From contig LJUY01000001.1 of the NCBI GenBank assembly GCA_001304015.1, positions 124,001-188,000 of the forward strand: DNA of 64,000 nt. Direction: 5' to 3'. Below are positions 1 to 7,776 of the stretch, one piece after another (position 1 is the first letter of the stretch; every line of letters starts with the position of its first letter). A program made the position numbers and the translations under genes. The stretch is from a candidate division Zixibacteria bacterium SM23_81. Its GTDB lineage: Bacteria; SM23-81. Below the pieces are notes generated by a model. The model saw only the letters and a list, made by a program, of their open reading frames with translations, had not been told where the DNA came from and did not search any database.

Positions 1-2057
1 GTATTATTCCCCCCGGCACCGGCGCCAACGAACACGTTCTGTGAGCCCTCGGTGGAAAGCACAGTACTGCCGCCGATCTTATAGAGAGAATCGGTGTTGA
101 CATCTCCGTCGACATCGAGCATGGCAGAAGGACTGGTGGTCCCGATGCCCACCTGGCCGGTTGAAAAATCGCCGTAGATTAAAACGTCGCTTGCTCCTGA
201 ACCATTGGCGATATAAAGCTTGTCTGAATCCGTCTCATTGTATCCAGCCTGAAAGCCGAGAAAGACATTGCCCTGGCCGGTGGTGTTTTCATGGCCGGCC
301 TTATACCCGACGAATGTGTTTTCATCGCCTGTTTCGTTCCGGTAGCCGGCATCACTTCCAACGAATGTGTTGTAATACCCTTCGGCGTTGTAGATGCCTG
401 CGGCGGTTCCCAGGAACGTGTTGCTGTTGCCTGTCTCGTTATTGTGGCCAGCGGACATTCCTACAAATGTGTTCGAATGAGCCGTGGTATTGTTGCAGCC
501 AGCTTTATTTCCCAGAAATGTATTGTATTGTCCTGTCGTGTTGGCGAAACCTGTGTACAATCCTACGAATGTATTGAAACTGGCCCCGATGTTGTTGTAG
601 CCTGCATACCCTCCAACGAACGTGTTTTCATTGCCTGTTTCATTCGAGTATCCCGAATATGGTCCTAAAAGGGTATTGTCGTTTCCGACAGTATTGGAGT
701 ATCCTGCCTTATACCCTACGAAGGCGTTTTCATCACCTGTTTCATTCGAGTAGCCGGCATCACTTCCAACGAATGTGTTGTAATACCCTTCGGTGTTATA
801 GAGACCTGCAGCGGTTCCCAAGAATGTATTGCTGTAACCGGTCTCATTACTGTGTCCAGCAGACATTCCTATAAATGTGTTGGAATGGGCTGTGGTATTG
901 TCATGACCGGCGTTATTGCCCACAAATGTGTTGTATTCACCTGTGGTATTATCGAAGCCGGTATATGATCCAACGAATGTGTTGGAACTGGCCCCGATGT
1001 TGTGCAAGCCGGCAGCCCTTCCCACGAATGTGTTGTAATCGCCTTCGGTATTGTCTGAGCCGGCGGCACATCCTATGAAAACGTTGTTGCTACCCTGGTT
1101 GGTTTTTCCAGTCTGATATCCTATGAAGGTTCCATAGCTTCCAGTATTATTTAGCCCAGCGTCAACACCTGCAAAGACATTCTGTGTGCCCGGGGCGGAG
1201 AGCACCGGATTTCCACCTATTGTATAAAGGGAATCCGTATTGACATCTCCATTGACATCGAGCCTGGCCGAGGGGCTGGAGGTTCCAATGCCCACATTGC
1301 CATCTTGCTGAACGACAAAATCTGCCTCCCAGGAGCTGCCCCCATTCTCACTGGTAGCAACCGTAAAGATATTGTTGGAACCGGCACCGTCGGTGAACAT
1401 CAACATCTGCCGTTGAGTGCCGTCGTTACTGCCGATACCAATACCACCATAATCGATGTAATCTTTCCAACCCCCGCCACTATATGGAGTCACCTCCTGA
1501 ATCTCATATTTGGCCGCTCCGCTACCCATCCTCAAGGCCCCCTTGACTTGCAGTTTCGCCTGCGGGCTGGCCGTCCCGATGCCCACATTACCGGAAACGG
1601 CCGAATACATGTTGCTTCCCGCAATCGTCCAGTCCCCGTCGCTGGCGGCAGTAGCACTTCGGGCATACTCGGCCGTATCGGCCCCTGTGGCTCGAAAGGC
1701 ATAGCCCGCAGCAACAATGCGCTGTCTTGGCTCTAGCTCGGGATCGCTCTCTACCTGAACTCCCAACCAACGTGACACCCCGTTAAACACCGTGTCCGAA
1801 ATGGCGTTCACCCGACCCAGAAGGACGTTGAACAGTCCGTGGTCCACCTCAACTGCAGGCTGAGTCTCAGACCATACCTGAGTACCTCCGGTTGAGTCAG
1901 TATAGATGGTAAAGGTCATGTCAACGGTGGTGTCCAACGCCACGCCGTACTCGTCTGTGAGTATGCCCTGGTAGTTAATCATACCAGGCACATCTGCCAG
2001 AACTGCCGTAGACAGCAGCAGCAACGCTAGCACTACCATAAAAGCGATCGCCTTCAT
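1..2057 (-). CDS. Secreted tail-fibre-like protein with 17-residue repeats; 3' end lies beyond the left edge
   Basis: The frame starts at ATG 2057 and stays open for 685 codons to the left edge. AAGGAGGTG lies just upstream of the ATG. Residues 1-20 form a signal peptide ending LLLSTAVLADVP. A conserved N-terminal segment (INYQGILTDEYG) follows, then three copies of the motif VGIGTxSPxAxLxV (near residues 156, 252 and 636). Between about 290 and 600 lie roughly 18 repeats of 17 residues with the pattern NTFVGxxAGxxNxTGxx. Such motifs are typical of bacterial surface or phage-tail-like fibres that often end in an S74 chaperone domain, but the C-terminus is not visible here. The repeats have a higher-order period of 408 bp (8 units), indicating block duplication. 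Function unknown; probably an exported fibrous adhesin-like protein. Confidence 0.85.
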   Translation of the reverse strand, partial: MKAIAFMVVLALLLLSTAVLADVPGMINYQGILTDEYGVALDTTVDMTFTIYTDSTGGTQVWSETQPAVEVDHGLFNVLLGRVNAISDTVFNGVSRWLGVQVESDPELEPRQRIVAAGYAFRATGADTAEYARSATAASDGDWTIAGSNMYSAVSGNVGIGTASPQAKLQVKGALRMGSGAAKYEIQEVTPYSGGGWKDYIDYGGIGIGSNDGTQRQMLMFTDGAGSNNIFTVATSENGGSSWEADFVVQQDGNVGIGTSSPSARLDVNGDVNTDSLYTIGGNPVLSAPGTQNVFAGVDAGLNNTGSYGTFIGYQTGKTNQGSNNVFIGCAAGSDNTEGDYNTFVGRAAGLHNIGASSNTFVGSYTGFDNTTGEYNTFVGNNAGHDNTTAHSNTFIGMSAGHSNETGYSNTFLGTAAGLYNTEGYYNTFVGSDAGYSNETGDENAFVGYKAGYSNTVGNDNTLLGPYSGYSNETGNENTFVGGYAGYNNIGASFNTFVGLYTGFANTTGQYNTFLGNKAGCNNTTAHSNTFVGMSAGHNNETGNSNTFLGTAAGIYNAEGYYNTFVGSDAGYRNETGDENTFVGYKAGHENTTGQGNVFLGFQAGYNETDSDKLYIANGSGASDVLIYGDFSTGQVGIGTTSPSAMLDVDGDVNTDSLYKIGGSTVLSTEGSQNVFVGAGAGGNN

Positions 2058-2153
2058 TGTACACCTCCTTAAATCTGAGGGTTTCTAAGAAAAGAATATG
2101 TGAATAAACCTTTATCGTATATTTCTATATATTCCTTTAGCTTTTGTGAGACC

Positions 2154-2182
2154 ATTTTATCATAAGCAGTATTTTTTGTCAA
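2154..2182 (-). promoter_or_regulatory. Sigma-70-type promoter of the fibre gene
   Basis: On the minus strand the -35 box is TTGACA (2182-2177) and the -10 box TAAAAT (2159-2154), with a 17-bp spacer. It lies about 100 bp upstream of ATG 2057. Promoters of almost the same sequence stand before the genes starting at 5957, 14001, 15120 and 22268. Confidence 0.75.
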
Positions 2183-2216
2183 GAAAAATCTCAATTAAGC
2201 TCTGTCTCTTTAAAAA

Positions 2217-2452
2217 TCAAAACTATTCAAACAGGGTATAATCATAATGACATAACTACCCCCTGGTACCCCTACCGGGGAGGCATTTTCTGTGACGAAA
2301 TTGAATCGCAAACCCTCCGTGCTACGAATCTGCTATGGTTTTATGTCCAAATATGTCCATTTTTGTCCATCTATGTCCCTGATCACGATCTCAATAAAGT
2401 CAAATAAAAAGGGGAGTTGTGTAAGTTCCAAGAACTTCACAACTCCCCTTTA
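2217..2452 (-). repeat. Dispersed repeat unit A: 10-bp direct repeats plus terminator-like hairpin
   Basis: Read on the minus strand, the unit begins with a hairpin (about 2452-2410; stem GGGGAGTTGTG, followed by TTTTTATT, so it looks like a rho-independent terminator). Next come four 10-bp direct repeats of the type TGGACATAAA (2379-2340), a short GC-rich block around CCCCGGTAGGGGTACC, and the block TTATACCCTGTTTGAATAGT just before the fibre-gene promoter. The same order recurs in unit B (6057-6308). The four helically phased repeats resemble recombinase arm-type sites or regulator sites; that reading is inference. Confidence 0.7.
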
Positions 2453-2458
2453 TAGGAT

Positions 2459-2483
2459 TGTCGGCTTCAACGACCTGTTAGGT
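2459..2483 (-). other. Left half of an integron attC site (relic)
   Basis: On the minus strand, ACCTAAC (2483-2477) fits the R'' box RYYYAAC, and the following TCGTTGAAGCCGAC is very close to the R''-to-L'' stretch of well-known attC sites such as that of aadA (TCGTTCAAGCCGAC). The matching L'/R' half is absent: the sequence runs directly into the hairpin of repeat unit A. Confidence 0.45.
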
Positions 2484-2534
2484 TATATCAAGCGGTTAAG
2501 GATGAACACCTGCAAGGATTGGTTGCTCTGGGAT

Positions 2535-2596
2535 CGGCTGGTAAGCATAGTCATGGACCGTAAGCGTGCCATGCCAGCTAAAGCGACTTGTTAGTC
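2535..2596 (-). other. Possible degenerate attC behind the lipoprotein gene
   Basis: Seven bases after the stop of the lipoprotein gene the minus strand reads GACTAAC (2595-2589, an R''-type box) followed by AAGTCGCTTTAGCTGGC. A partly complementary GCTGG/CCAGC pair encloses a CATGG/CCATG stem. No good GTTRRRY box closes the site, so this is at best a decayed attC. Confidence 0.3.
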
Positions 2597-2602
2597 CAGT
2601 TA

Positions 2603-2944
2603 TTATGTGCTTTGTAGCCCCTTGGGTAGTTTTTGCTTTGCGATGCCCTTCCATTTTTTGTTAATGTCTTTACTTGATTCCCATTGATTTTTGCCCTTGC
2701 GGTAGTATTTTCCATCCCAGTAATAATGCTTTGGATAATTGAGGATGATATATACTCCCAAATGTGCATCGTATCTCATTTCTAGCCCGTGTTGATTTTT
2801 TAGTCGATATCCATGGGCTGGTGCATGCGGTGGGGGGCCTTTAGGTATTTGTTGGTTAACAATCACTGCCCTTGAAGAGCACCCAGACAACAGAAGAACT
2901 ATGCAGGCAAAGCCAAAACAATAGATAAAATTAAGCCTATTCAT
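2603..2944 (-). CDS. Small lipoprotein of unknown function
   Basis: 113 residues. ATG 2944 is preceded by AAAGGAT at good spacing. The N-terminus is a lipoprotein signal with lipobox LLLSGC (Cys about 22). The mature part carries PPHAPAHGYR, a tyrosine-rich stretch around YYWDGKYYR, and a lysine-rich C-terminus. Similar small lipoproteins with an APAHGYR block and Tyr/Trp-rich tail are known as uncharacterised proteins in other Gram-negatives (recollection, not a search). Its 80-bp leader is nearly identical to that of the lipoprotein gene at 13165-14001, and attC-like sequence follows its stop, so it may have been an integron cassette. No function is assigned. Confidence 0.75.
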   Translation of the reverse strand: MNRLNFIYCFGFACIVLLLSGCSSRAVIVNQQIPKGPPPHAPAHGYRLKNQHGLEMRYDAHLGVYIILNYPKHYYWDGKYYRKGKNQWESSKDINKKWKGIAKQKLPKGLQST

Positions 2945-3023
2945 AACACTTATCCTTTCTGGTCTAACTTATAAATAGATGGTTGTCCTTGCTAAGACTT
3001 CTGACTGCCAATTGTCCAGATAA
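2945..3023 (-). repeat. Shared lipoprotein leader, copy 1
   Basis: This stretch matches 14002-14081 closely over its whole length, including TTATCTGGACAATTGGC at its upstream end and the ribosome binding site region. Both copies begin abruptly at TTATCTGG; in copy 2 the preceding base is G, which would fit the G/TT crossover point of integron recombination. Confidence 0.7.
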
Positions 3024-3047
3024 TGCGCACTGAGAGGTGTTTTTTTC

Positions 3048-3239
3048 TCACAAGGAGTCAATGGGATTTCTTACTCCCCTGCCGCCCCGGTTTAGCACAT
3101 GAGTCCAGACCAGCACTGTTCGCACGTCTTCGTGGCTCGCCATCTCCTGTACGGTTCGGATGTCGTATTCGTCCTCAAGCAGATGGGTCACATAGGAGTA
3201 GGAGGAGCGAAATATGTGCCAACTGGCTCTTAGACCCAC
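3048..3239 (-). pseudogene. intI (fragment): C-terminal relic of an integron integrase (IntI)
   Basis: The frame encodes [15 protein letters not shown], then a degenerate SHEDVRT, then [14 protein letters not shown] and ends IDSL-stop. This is the hallmark C-terminus of integron-type tyrosine recombinases ([32 protein letters not shown]). Only about 60 residues remain of a roughly 320-residue enzyme. The conserved HxLRHSFAT box is decayed to [11 protein letters not shown] (the Arg kept, the second His lost), and the nucleophilic Tyr before THV is Trp. It cannot be active. It is co-directional with the neighbouring cassettes, unlike the divergent class 1 layout but as reported for some reverse-oriented chromosomal integrons. 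About 25 bp beyond its stop begins the shared lipoprotein leader. Confidence 0.8.
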
Positions 3240-3302
3240 TAATCAGACAGAACGATCTATCTACCCAGGCACTGTGAATTCCGAAGTCTAACTCCTCTCC
3301 CC

Positions 3303-3392
3303 ATTTAAAACAATCAAAACTATTTAAACAGGGTATAATCATAAAGACGCCACCACCCCCAGGTACCCCTGCCGGGGGGTCATTTTCTGTGG
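3303..3392 (-). repeat. Partial copy of the dispersed promoter-upstream repeat
   Basis: Carries the GC-rich block around CCCCGGCAGGGGTACC and the TTATACCCTGTTTAAATAGT block found in units A and B, but neither the 10-bp repeats nor the hairpin, and no promoter follows. On the minus strand it leads directly into the intI fragment. Confidence 0.6.
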
Positions 3393-3492
3393 TCAGAACA
3401 GATTTTATCCGTTCTTCCCACCACAGCTGCGCTATGTGTGGCGAAATTGGATCGAAGACCAGATATGATTCACTCCTAAAGAGAAAAAAGCA

Positions 3493-3561
3493 CAGAACCT
3501 AAAAATTGCCCTTGTAAATCATTGATAAATAAGGGCGAAAAGAGGCGATTTTTAGGTTCTG
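3493..3561. repeat. Inverted repeat in the gap between 3.4 and 3.86 kb
   Basis: The arms 3493-3510 (CAGAACCTAAAAATTGCC) and 3544-3561 (GGCGATTTTTAGGTTCTG) are complementary at 17 of 18 positions, with a 33-nt loop. There is no T-run at either end, so it is not a classical terminator. The rest of 3393-3863 holds nothing I recognise. Confidence 0.6.
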
Positions 3562-3863
3562 CATACTTTACCATGGAGAACTGAAAAATAAATTGTAAAG
3601 ATCGCACAACACCATGATTTCAAAGATAATAGCAATATTCTAGAAAACACACAAAATCAAATAAAATGGCCTCAGAATCCATCTCAGAGGGTCACGCGAG
3701 TAAATTGAAATAAAAAAGAGGCTATGAGAAACATAACCCCTAGAAGAGGCCGGATGTCAAAGGTTGGGTTCCAGAGGTGAACATAACACTTCTTCAGCTA
3801 TCTGAGCAGAGAAAGCCACCTCAAAGATTCGGCACCCGCCCTGATCAAACGGTCTTTGCTCGA

Positions 3864-5957
3864 TTATTCCCCATTGGCCAAGTTTATGTCGAATTCACCC
3901 ACTTTGTTGGATTCCGAGGACTTGTTGCCGGCTTCGTCCACAGCCTTGACGGAATAGAAGTAGTTGAAGAGCGTATCTCCAGCAGCGCCCACATCGGTGT
4001 ATGTGGTGTCCGTAATGCTGACAAGAGAATCTCCCAAAGAGATAGGTGCAGTGCTCCGATAGAGCACATATCTGTTTACACCCACTTTGTCGTAGGGCTC
4101 TGTCCACGAGAGGCATATATCACCCATAGTTCTCTTTGCTCCACTCACCAGAGCAACAGCCAAATCGTCGATGGCCTCCGGCGGCGTTGCGTCGGCGGCG
4201 ACGTGGAAGTTGAAGTTGGGCATGAAGGGTGGTCCCGGAGGCACCGAGTCCGCAGGTACTTTCTGATACTTGACCGGGTTCTCGGTCCAGGTCCCCTCCT
4301 GGGGAGAAGTCATGACCGCAGCACCAGCGTCTTTGTCCTCCACATAGATGATGTGCAGAGTGTCGTTGACTTCAGCGGCTAAGGAGGGATAGTCCTCATT
4401 CATGCAGCTACCCGGGGTCGCATTGGGGCTAGGGGTGTTGGTCAGGTTAGTGCCCTCAGACCAGTTCAGCCCCCCATCAGTGGACACCGAGCAGTAGATC
4501 TCTCCGTTAGCCCAGCCATGACTGGGGGTGACCCCCCCAGAGGTGTCGCCCTCGACGCATCTTTTATAGAGGCAGTATAGATAGCCGGTTGTTGGATCCT
4601 GTCCTAGGGAGGGCCTATCCACTGTGCTTCTACGGCGTCCTGCTCCCCTGTATGGGTCAGTATCCGGATCCCCCACATCGTACCAACCGTCGGCCACCAC
4701 GGTGAGGGTGTCGTGCTCCTCGCTCCAGTGCCAGATCACCGATGCGTCTAAGGTCTGTCTCACAACGGCATAGCTATCAGGACAGGCAGCTAGGCGGGCG
4801 TCGAACCAGAGACCGCGAGCGGTAAAAGCAATGTGTGCATAGTCGGTCTTATCGTACAGGAGACTCACATCGCAGTAAGCCCGAAGAGTGTCACCGTTGG
4901 CAAAAGTTGAGTCAGGCCAACGGGTCGTATCCGGCTCGATAAGATTAGTGATGTTTCGCTTGGCTGAGAAATCCCATGTGACTCCATTCTCCGACTCTAT
5001 CAGGAACACGTTGTTGTTCATCTCGGAGACCAGCTGGCCATTATAGGGTCCCAGGTTCGTGACGTCGAAGGCCGACTTGGCATACGCTATGCCCACTTTA
5101 TTTGAAACGGGCGAGGCTGCCACGTCCTGGGTGGCTGGCATGATGGTATCCACTTCCACAAAGGTAGTGTAATTAGATCCACCATCTTCTGATCGGGTAT
5201 AAAAGATGCGACAGGAATCTATAGCTACTGGCTCGCAGGAAACTACGTGTATATAATCCTGGGAGCAAACCGTCACCTTTGGCCAGATCAGCTCCCGATC
5301 AGGGGGGTTGGCGAGAGCGGTAGCATCAAAAATATTCATGCCCTCTATTTGTCCATAAGCCACCTGTGTATACGCGAAGTCTTCAACTGGACTCACGTTG
5401 TAGGCAACCACAGAATTACCTGTGCTGAAGTGGGAAAGGGTCGAATACCCGGAGCGATCAAGACACAAACAGATGCCACTCCCCAATGTGATACCATAAG
5501 AAGGATGGTAGTAATTATACCAAGCGTATCGGGGGTTAGTCTGGGCCTGAGGGCAGTTCATCCAACAAAAGTGCACCCCTCGGCTAGGGGTCAAAGATAC
5601 CATCTTGCCGATAGTGCCGTTATGCTGATAATCGTACCACGTGGTTCCCAAGGTATAGACCTGTCCTATCTGATTACCCTTAGTTGGCTGTCTTTCCTGA
5701 AAATAAGCTAGGCCACCACTGGGCCCAGGAAGTTTTGAAGGAGTTTTAATATAAACAGGAGGATGCGCTTCAAAATCGTATAAGATTGTTTGACCTATCG
5801 AAGGTGTGTCTTCGGAGTCATCTGTAGCGATGCTGTGGCCATGGTCGTAATTGCCTACTTCCAGGAATGTGATCCACACCAAATCAGCCTGATTCGCTAA
5901 CAGCGACGTCGATAGCTGAAACGTCAACAGCACCACTACAAAAGCGGTCGCTCTCAT
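3864..5957 (-). CDS. Secreted beta-propeller-like protein with a C-terminal fibronectin-type domain
   Basis: 697 residues from ATG 5957, chosen because GAGGT sits just upstream; an in-frame ATG 15 bases earlier lacks a good site. The signal peptide (MRATAFVVVLLTF...LLANQ) resembles that of the fibre gene at 2057. Residues about 30-570 contain recurring stretches such as TRSEDGGSNYTTF and CSVSTDGGLNWSEG, which look like BNR/sialidase-type blades (SxDGGxxW). Residues about 590-690 form a fibronectin type III-like domain (PPEAIDDLAV, LSWTEP, YVLYRS, VKAVDEAGN) ending GEFDINLANGE. The same terminal domain is found in the gene at the right edge. No sorting domain of FlgD type is present. Catalytic activity cannot be inferred. 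Confidence 0.8.
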   Translation of the reverse strand: MRATAFVVVLLTFQLSTSLLANQADLVWITFLEVGNYDHGHSIATDDSEDTPSIGQTILYDFEAHPPVYIKTPSKLPGPSGGLAYFQERQPTKGNQIGQVYTLGTTWYDYQHNGTIGKMVSLTPSRGVHFCWMNCPQAQTNPRYAWYNYYHPSYGITLGSGICLCLDRSGYSTLSHFSTGNSVVAYNVSPVEDFAYTQVAYGQIEGMNIFDATALANPPDRELIWPKVTVCSQDYIHVVSCEPVAIDSCRIFYTRSEDGGSNYTTFVEVDTIMPATQDVAASPVSNKVGIAYAKSAFDVTNLGPYNGQLVSEMNNNVFLIESENGVTWDFSAKRNITNLIEPDTTRWPDSTFANGDTLRAYCDVSLLYDKTDYAHIAFTARGLWFDARLAACPDSYAVVRQTLDASVIWHWSEEHDTLTVVADGWYDVGDPDTDPYRGAGRRRSTVDRPSLGQDPTTGYLYCLYKRCVEGDTSGGVTPSHGWANGEIYCSVSTDGGLNWSEGTNLTNTPSPNATPGSCMNEDYPSLAAEVNDTLHIIYVEDKDAGAAVMTSPQEGTWTENPVKYQKVPADSVPPGPPFMPNFNFHVAADATPPEAIDDLAVALVSGAKRTMGDICLSWTEPYDKVGVNRYVLYRSTAPISLGDSLVSITDTTYTDVGAAGDTLFNYFYSVKAVDEAGNKSSESNKVGEFDINLANGE

Positions 5958-6009
5958 GGTGTACCTCTTCAAATAGATTTAGTGCAAAGTTTTCTTAACC
6001 TACGTCTCC

Positions 6010-6038
6010 ATTTTACCATAACTGCTGTATCTTGTCAA
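6010..6038 (-). promoter_or_regulatory. Promoter of the secreted propeller gene
   Basis: Minus strand: TTGACA (6038-6033), 17-bp spacer, TAAAAT (6015-6010). The spacer and flanks resemble those of the promoter at 2154-2182. Confidence 0.75.
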
Positions 6039-6056
6039 GAAAAATCTCAATTATCA

Positions 6057-6308
6057 TCGCACTCTAAAAATCAAGACTATTCAAACAGGGTAAAGTCATA
6101 AAAACATCCTCCCCCACATCCTGGTACCCCTGCGGGGAGGGCAATTTTATGGTCAAACTGAATCCCAAAAAATCCGTGCTACGAATCTGCTATGGTTTTA
6201 TGTCCAAATATGACCATTTTTGTCCATTTATGTCCCTGGTGACAATCTCATTAAAGCCAAATAAAAAAGGGAGTTGCCTAATTTTCAATAACTTAGGCAA
6301 CCCCCTTT
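6057..6308 (-). repeat. Dispersed repeat unit B
   Basis: Has the same parts in the same order as unit A: hairpin (6305-6269, GGGGGTTGCCTAAG with complementary TTAGGCAACTCCC then a T-rich tract), 10-bp direct repeats (6237-6197), a CAGCAGGGGTACC-like GC block and the TTACCCTGTTTGAATAGT block, then promoter. Its upstream end abuts a truncated tRNA-Arg. Confidence 0.75.
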
Positions 6309-6312
6309 TAAG

Positions 6313-6354
6313 GGATTCGAAGTCCGACGCTCTATCCATCTGAACTACTGACCC
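6313..6354 (-). pseudogene. 5' half of a tRNA-Arg (UCG anticodon), cut in the anticodon stem
   Basis: From 6354 the minus strand reads an acceptor-like 5' strand (GGGTCAG), a D-arm (GTTCAGATGGATAGAGC) and the anticodon arm TCGGA-CTTCGAA-TCC with anticodon TCG. The remaining stem base, variable loop, T-arm and acceptor 3' strand are missing; the hairpin of repeat unit B begins a few bases later. It cannot give a functional tRNA. Confidence 0.7.
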
Positions 6355-6454
6355 TTCAGCGTTTCAGGACTTAGAACAATGTGCATGAGCTATCATAATC
6401 AAGACCACTACCCCCCTGCTGCCTTCCTAGGTGATCAACTTTCCGTTGTGAAAT

Positions 6455-6609
6455 CTAATCAAAATTTGCTTCCATTTTATGCCCAAATATGTCCCTTTTT
6501 GTCCATTTATGCCCCTCAATAGAATTTTGAGAACTCATAATAAAAAAGGGAGTTGCGCAAATCACAAAGACTTACACAACTCCCTTCTGGGCGATTAGGA
6601 ATCCCTTTC
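6455..6609 (-). repeat. Dispersed repeat unit C with tRNA anticodon-arm remnant
   Basis: Contains the terminator-like hairpin (6584-6548, GGGAGTTGTGTAAG type) and the 10-bp direct repeats (6515-6477), but no promoter block. Its upstream end, 6609-6593, reads GAAAGGGATTCCTAATC, the anticodon arm of tRNA-Arg (CCT) as in the longer remnant at 18389-18429. Confidence 0.65.
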
Positions 6610-6623
6610 TTTAAAAAAACGTT

Positions 6624-6666
6624 GGCCTAGGAACGATCGGTATCCAGTTTACCGATCCAATAGGTC
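6624..6666. repeat. Hairpin 3' of the 6698-7534 gene
   Basis: Outer arms GGCCTA (6624-6629) and TAGGTC (6661-6666) flank a perfect inner inverted repeat GATCGGTA (6635-6642) / TACCGATC (6650-6657). There is no T-run. By position it could be the decayed attC of the adjacent cassette, but it lacks the R boxes. Confidence 0.45.
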
Positions 6667-6697
6667 TTCAAGCGCTAATGAAATCCTTTCTTCACTA

Positions 6698-7534
6698 TTA
6701 TTTTTTGTAAACTGCGCTTTTAATTGTGTACCCATTTTTCCCAGCCAAGTTTAGTACGTAGATCTCCACCATGCGTGACATAAGGGCTTCAGTTCCTCGC
6801 TCCCCAATTTGAAAGATCATTGTCTCAGGACTAATACTGTTATTTGCGAAAGCCTCTATGGATATTAGCTCTCTCACAATCGGGGGGCGTCCCTCCAAAC
6901 TTACTCTCACACAGCTATGTGATTTGGGAGGAAGGGTTAGGGAGCAGCTTTTTTTGTTCAGGTAAGCAGTCGCAGAGACACTCATCGTAGAATCCGATGC
7001 GTTGTCGATTACAACAATGGATTCGATATTGCCCCCAAAGAAATCGCTGAATGTGATTTTAGCTTTCTCAAAAAAAGTTGTTTGAGTTGATGGATATAGA
7101 ATACCCTTTCGAATGGAGTTCTGATAGTATTCCGGAAGCAGTGGAGTGTTGAACGTTCTGTATCCAGAAGGTAGTGATGCATGAAAAGGCGTTGAGTTTG
7201 CATCAAGCAGGAAATGAGTGCTTTTCAAATGAAAGAGTGTATCACGCAATTCGTGGGTATGATTCAGATCAATGGATCTTGGAAGGATGAGGCCGTGTTC
7301 CTGAACATCAGAAATGAAGTGTGTAATTACGGTGGAATGTGTGTTCTCCGGATATGTTTCGGCAAATGACTTGTATGCCGGTATTGTGTGTTCTCTAAGT
7401 GCTGCGGCTAGGGCGTCTCTTTGCTCAATTTCCTTGGCTGTGGGGCCGAAGATTTCGATCAGAAGGAAAAACGTTCCAACGGCGAAAACGCCAACAAGCC
7501 AGAAGATAAGTTTCCTTATATTTCTGGAATTCAT
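6698..7534 (-). CDS. Membrane-anchored protein of unknown function
   Basis: 278 residues from ATG 7534, supported by GGAGAG six bases upstream; an earlier in-frame ATG (7738) lies inside the attC site and is unlikely. Residues about 6-28 (IRKLIFWLVGVFAVGTFFLLIEIFG, given here only as one membrane segment) suggest an N-terminal anchor with the rest outside the cytoplasm. The remainder has no motif I recognise: a charged segment near 35-60, and a beta-rich half with DNASDSTMSVSATAYLN and SHSCVRVSLEG. It lies between two attC-related elements, and is probably the last gene of the cassette array. No function assigned. Confidence 0.65.
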   Translation of the reverse strand: MNSRNIRKLIFWLVGVFAVGTFFLLIEIFGPTAKEIEQRDALAAALREHTIPAYKSFAETYPENTHSTVITHFISDVQEHGLILPRSIDLNHTHELRDTLFHLKSTHFLLDANSTPFHASLPSGYRTFNTPLLPEYYQNSIRKGILYPSTQTTFFEKAKITFSDFFGGNIESIVVIDNASDSTMSVSATAYLNKKSCSLTLPPKSHSCVRVSLEGRPPIVRELISIEAFANNSISPETMIFQIGERGTEALMSRMVEIYVLNLAGKNGYTIKSAVYKK

Positions 7535-7659
7535 ATTTCTCTCCTGCATTATTGAGTCAAAGTTTAGTAATTCCTGACATCGAGTACGAGTGTGATTCCC
7601 CATGTTAGCTAACAAGTCGGGAGAACTTCGTAACAAGCGAGATCCATGAACTCGGCTTT

Positions 7660-7757
7660 GCCTAACGGTTGGGACATCAGTTGTGGCGAGTTGGAGCATG
7701 TTTTGACTTGTATTAAGACCTTTTTTAAACGCCGTCAACTGAATGCGCTTGTTATAC
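7660..7757 (-). other. attC: Integron attC site a
   Basis: 98 bp, in cassette orientation on the minus strand. It opens with GTATAAC (7757-7751, R''), followed by GCATTCAGTTGACGGCG (L''), a long non-conserved centre, a complementary CAACTGATG stretch (L') and closes with GTTAGGC (7666-7660), a perfect GTTRRRY R' box. It lies 20 bp after the stop of the HEAT-repeat gene. Confidence 0.85.
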
Positions 7758-7776
7758 GCTTGTGGTCATTCTTTAA

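Noticed and set aside
161-1736. Several plus-strand frames of 60-143 codons opposite the fibre gene
   Set aside because: They are shadows of the repeat-coding minus strand, Cys/Arg-rich and without ribosome sites.
2340-2379. CRISPR-like repeat array
   Set aside because: Four adjoining 10-bp units with no spacers; there are no cas genes and the unit is far too short.
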